Assembly: GCA_049568075.1 (NCBI GenBank)
Contig: CP144911.1
From: Gottfriedia sp049568075
Lineage (GTDB): Bacteria > Bacillota > Bacilli > Bacillales > Bacillaceae_G
DNA length: 64,000 nt
Strand: one strand, 5' to 3'
The position numbers were made by a program, and so were the translations under genes. The notes under the pieces were generated by a model. It had not been told where the DNA came from and did not search any database. It worked only from the letters and a program-made list of their open reading frames with translations. Shown one piece after another: positions 62,330 through 64,000 of this stretch (the first letter of the stretch is position 1; each line of letters begins with the position of its first letter).

Positions 62330-62833
62330 ATGGAAAGTTTACATGCAAAATTATTTGATGCGACGGAAAAAGGCGAAAATGAAATTGTAATGGAGTTAAT
62401 AAGTGAACAGCCAAATTTGATTCACGAAGAAAATGAGCATGGGTTAACATTACTTGGAATCGCAGCACATTATGGTCAATATGAAGTTGTAAAAACTTTA
62501 GTAAAAAATGGTGCACAAGTCAATGCACTTTCTCACTCAAAGCTTTCATTCATACCGCAAAACACTACACTCCATGCAGCAATTGCAGGTGCTAAGTCGA
62601 TTGAAGTGATTGATTTTCTTTTAACTAACGGAGCAAATCCTAATATTAGTGACAGTGAAGGTCACACTCCATTACATATCGCAGCATTTGAAGGAAATAC
62701 GTCTATTGCTGAACTTTTGTTAAAAAACGGTGCTGAAATTAATACGAATAATTCTGGTAAAACTCCAATTGAAATTGCTGAAGAGCGTGGTAATACAAAG
62801 TTTATCAATTTTATTAAAGAAGTAACTTTATGA
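62330..62833 (+). CDS. Ankyrin repeat protein
   Basis: A 167-residue soluble protein of about four to five ankyrin repeats: HGLTLLGIAAHYGQYEVVKT, NTTLHAAIAGAKSIEVIDFL, GHTPLHIAAFEGNTSIAELL and SGKTPIEIAEERGNT. Ankyrin repeats mediate protein binding; the partner is unknown. It begins 2 bases after the pxpC stop with SD AAGGAGAG, so it belongs to the pyroglutamate operon, and a terminator follows it. Confidence 0.88.
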   Translation: MESLHAKLFDATEKGENEIVMELISEQPNLIHEENEHGLTLLGIAAHYGQYEVVKTLVKNGAQVNALSHSKLSFIPQNTTLHAAIAGAKSIEVIDFLLTNGANPNISDSEGHTPLHIAAFEGNTSIAELLLKNGAEINTNNSGKTPIEIAEERGNTKFINFIKEVTL

Positions 62834-62841
62834 TTATTTGT

Positions 62842-62877
62842 AGTGTTGTGATGACTGTTATGTCACAGCACTTTTTG
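62842..62877 (+). terminator. Terminator of the pcp-pxp-ankyrin operon
   Basis: AGTGTTGTGAT (62842-62852) pairs with GTCACAGCACT (62862-62872) with G-U pairs, followed by TTTTTG. Confidence 0.75.
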
Positions 62878-62915
62878 TTATGATAAAAGAAAGACTAGTA
62901 AAAGAGGAATAAGTA

Positions 62916-63632
62916 TTGAGAATTAATGTTTATATTAGCGCATCAGGATATTGTTCTAGAAGAGCGGCAGAACGATTGGTTGCTTCAGGACAGGTTAAAA
63001 TTAACGGACTAACTGCTGAAAAAAACAGCATAGTAAAAGAAGAAGATCTTGTACAAGTTAATGATGAAGTGATTTACTTAACGAGTGAAAAGGACTATAT
63101 CATTCTAAATAAACCAGTAGGAATTACTTGTACAGGATTACAAACTGTAGAAGGAAATATAATTGATTTTGTCAATTATCCAAAGAGAATTTTTCCAATA
63201 GGTAGATTAGATAAAGATTCGGAAGGATTAATCATCCTTACAAACGACGGTCCTATTGCACATAAAATTTTACATAGTGAACACGGACATGAAAAAGAGT
63301 ATATTGTCACAGTCAATCAGCCAATTGATGATGATTTTATTAATGGCATGTCAAATGGTGTACTTATAGGAACAGTTATAACTAAAAAATGTAAAGTTAA
63401 AAAAATAGATGAATATACATTCCGTATTATTTTAACGCAAGGCTTAAATCGTCAAATTCGGAAAATGGCAAAAAGTTTTGGATTTAAAGTGATTAAATTA
63501 AAGAGAATTCGAATTATGAATATCCATTTGGAAAATCTGGAAATAGGTAAATGGAGAAAATTAACAGAAAACGAATTAGTTAATTTAAAAGAACAATTGA
63601 AAGAGGAAGAATCAAATGAAAATTTTAATTGA
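62916..63632 (+). CDS. rluF: Pseudouridine synthase, RluF type
   Basis: A 238-residue RNA pseudouridine synthase of the RsuA/RluF group. N-terminal S4 RNA-binding domain: RINVYISASGYCSRRAAERL, VASGQVKING. Catalytic Asp in FPIGRLDKDSEGLIILTND. Motif III is LTQGLNRQIRKMAKSFGF. The E. coli RluF modifies 23S rRNA at U2604; choosing RluF over RluB/RsuA is by overall resemblance. TTG start with SD AGAGGAA. It overlaps the next gene by 17 bases. Confidence 0.85.
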   Translation: MRINVYISASGYCSRRAAERLVASGQVKINGLTAEKNSIVKEEDLVQVNDEVIYLTSEKDYIILNKPVGITCTGLQTVEGNIIDFVNYPKRIFPIGRLDKDSEGLIILTNDGPIAHKILHSEHGHEKEYIVTVNQPIDDDFINGMSNGVLIGTVITKKCKVKKIDEYTFRIILTQGLNRQIRKMAKSFGFKVIKLKRIRIMNIHLENLEIGKWRKLTENELVNLKEQLKEEESNENFN

Positions 63633-64000
63633 TGCAGATGGCTGTCCAGTAGTTTCAGAAACAATTAAAATTGCAGCAGAATTTAAGATAAACGTTCTTT
63701 TGTTATGTGATACTGCCCATATAATGCAAAGAGAGGGCGCCGAAACGATCGTTGTTTCACAAGGTGCGGATGCAGTTGATTTTGCTTTAGTCAATCGAGT
63801 TGTAAACGGAGATCTCGTCATTACTCAAGATTATGGTCTTGCTGCAATGGTTTTATCGAAGCAAGCTTATGTATTAAATCAAAACGGTTTTCAATATACA
63901 AATGAAAATATTGATTCACTTTTACATACTCGTTATGTTTCAAAGAAAATTCGAAATGCAGGTGGACGAGTAAAAGGACCAAAAAAACGTCAGAAGCTAG
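63616..64000 (+). CDS. YaiI/YqxD family (DUF188) protein, 3' end outside the window
   Basis: ATG 63616 follows GAGGAAGA and overlaps rluF by 17 bases. The frame is open to the right edge (128 residues visible). It begins MKILIDADGCPVVSETIKIA and contains VSQGADAVDFALVNRVVNGD, LVITQDYGLAAMVLSK and the basic AGGRVKGPKKRQK tail. This is the NYN/PIN-like YaiI/YqxD family of unknown function. Only about the last 20 residues appear to be missing. Confidence 0.9.
   Translation, partial: MKILIDADGCPVVSETIKIAAEFKINVLLLCDTAHIMQREGAETIVVSQGADAVDFALVNRVVNGDLVITQDYGLAAMVLSKQAYVLNQNGFQYTNENIDSLLHTRYVSKKIRNAGGRVKGPKKRQKL

Overview
The window is chromosomal DNA of a low-GC, endospore-forming Bacillaceae-type Firmicute. 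The base composition is strongly AT-rich, Shine-Dalgarno (SD) sequences are strong (AAGGAGG types), and TTG/GTG starts are frequent. The gene content includes a sporulenol/squalene-hopene cyclase, a spore-coat transglutaminase (Tgl), a hut operon with HutP antitermination, a SAM-I riboswitch, and thrC/metA of Bacillus type. The species cannot be named from the sequence alone. No rRNA, tRNA, prophage, transposase or CRISPR array was seen.

Layout. 0-6 kb: the 3' end of a SIMPL-domain gene; an ABC-F ribosome-protection-like gene with an elaborate leader (promoter, 6-codon uORF, competing hairpins, intrinsic terminator); DUF2294, PsiE, a Ser/Cys/His-tailed protein and a VOC protein. 5.9-11.95 kb: complete hutPHUIG histidine catabolic operon without hutM. 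11.97-12.33 kb: an 18-unit array of a ~21-bp repeat (core TGCAAATAA), followed by a DHFR-like gene, a small pseudogene, a HAD hydrolase, a LysR regulator and a DUF3892 gene behind a possible RNA switch. 17.1-19.3 kb: small membrane protein plus sporulenol synthase. 19.4-29.3 kb: an aspartate-family island with a SAM riboswitch, yitJ-metH, metA, and hom-thrC-thrB; a second 9-unit copy of the 21-bp repeat lies just behind it. 29.5-41 kb: small genes, a LysM-3D cell-wall protein, two M3 oligopeptidases, a heterodimeric ABC exporter whose first subunit is broken, a nitroreductase and an APC permease. 41-50 kb: lipoprotein plus two Opp-type permeases without an ATPase, alpha/beta hydrolase, a decayed NUDIX gene next to an intact one, CcdC, a HipA-like kinase, a decayed GyrI-like gene, and an unknown protein made of two duplicated domains. 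50-55.8 kb: AraC regulator plus a five-gene operon of Gfo/Idh/MocA oxidoreductases, AP-endonuclease-fold sugar epimerases and ThuA. 56-64 kb: MBL hydrolase, tgl, a LacI remnant, a pcp-pxpBAC pyroglutamate salvage operon with an ankyrin gene, rluF and a YaiI/YqxD gene cut by the window end.

How the genes work together: hut turns histidine into glutamate, and pcp-pxpBAC turns N-terminal pyroglutamate into glutamate. Together with two oligoendopeptidases this suggests peptide and amino-acid scavenging. hom feeds homoserine both to threonine (thrB, thrC) and to methionine (metA, then YitJ/MetH). The strongest observations are the ABC-F attenuator leader, the two phased 21-bp repeat arrays lying just behind operon terminators, and several independently decaying genes. 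The repeat family is the best candidate here for something undescribed; I can show its structure but not its function.
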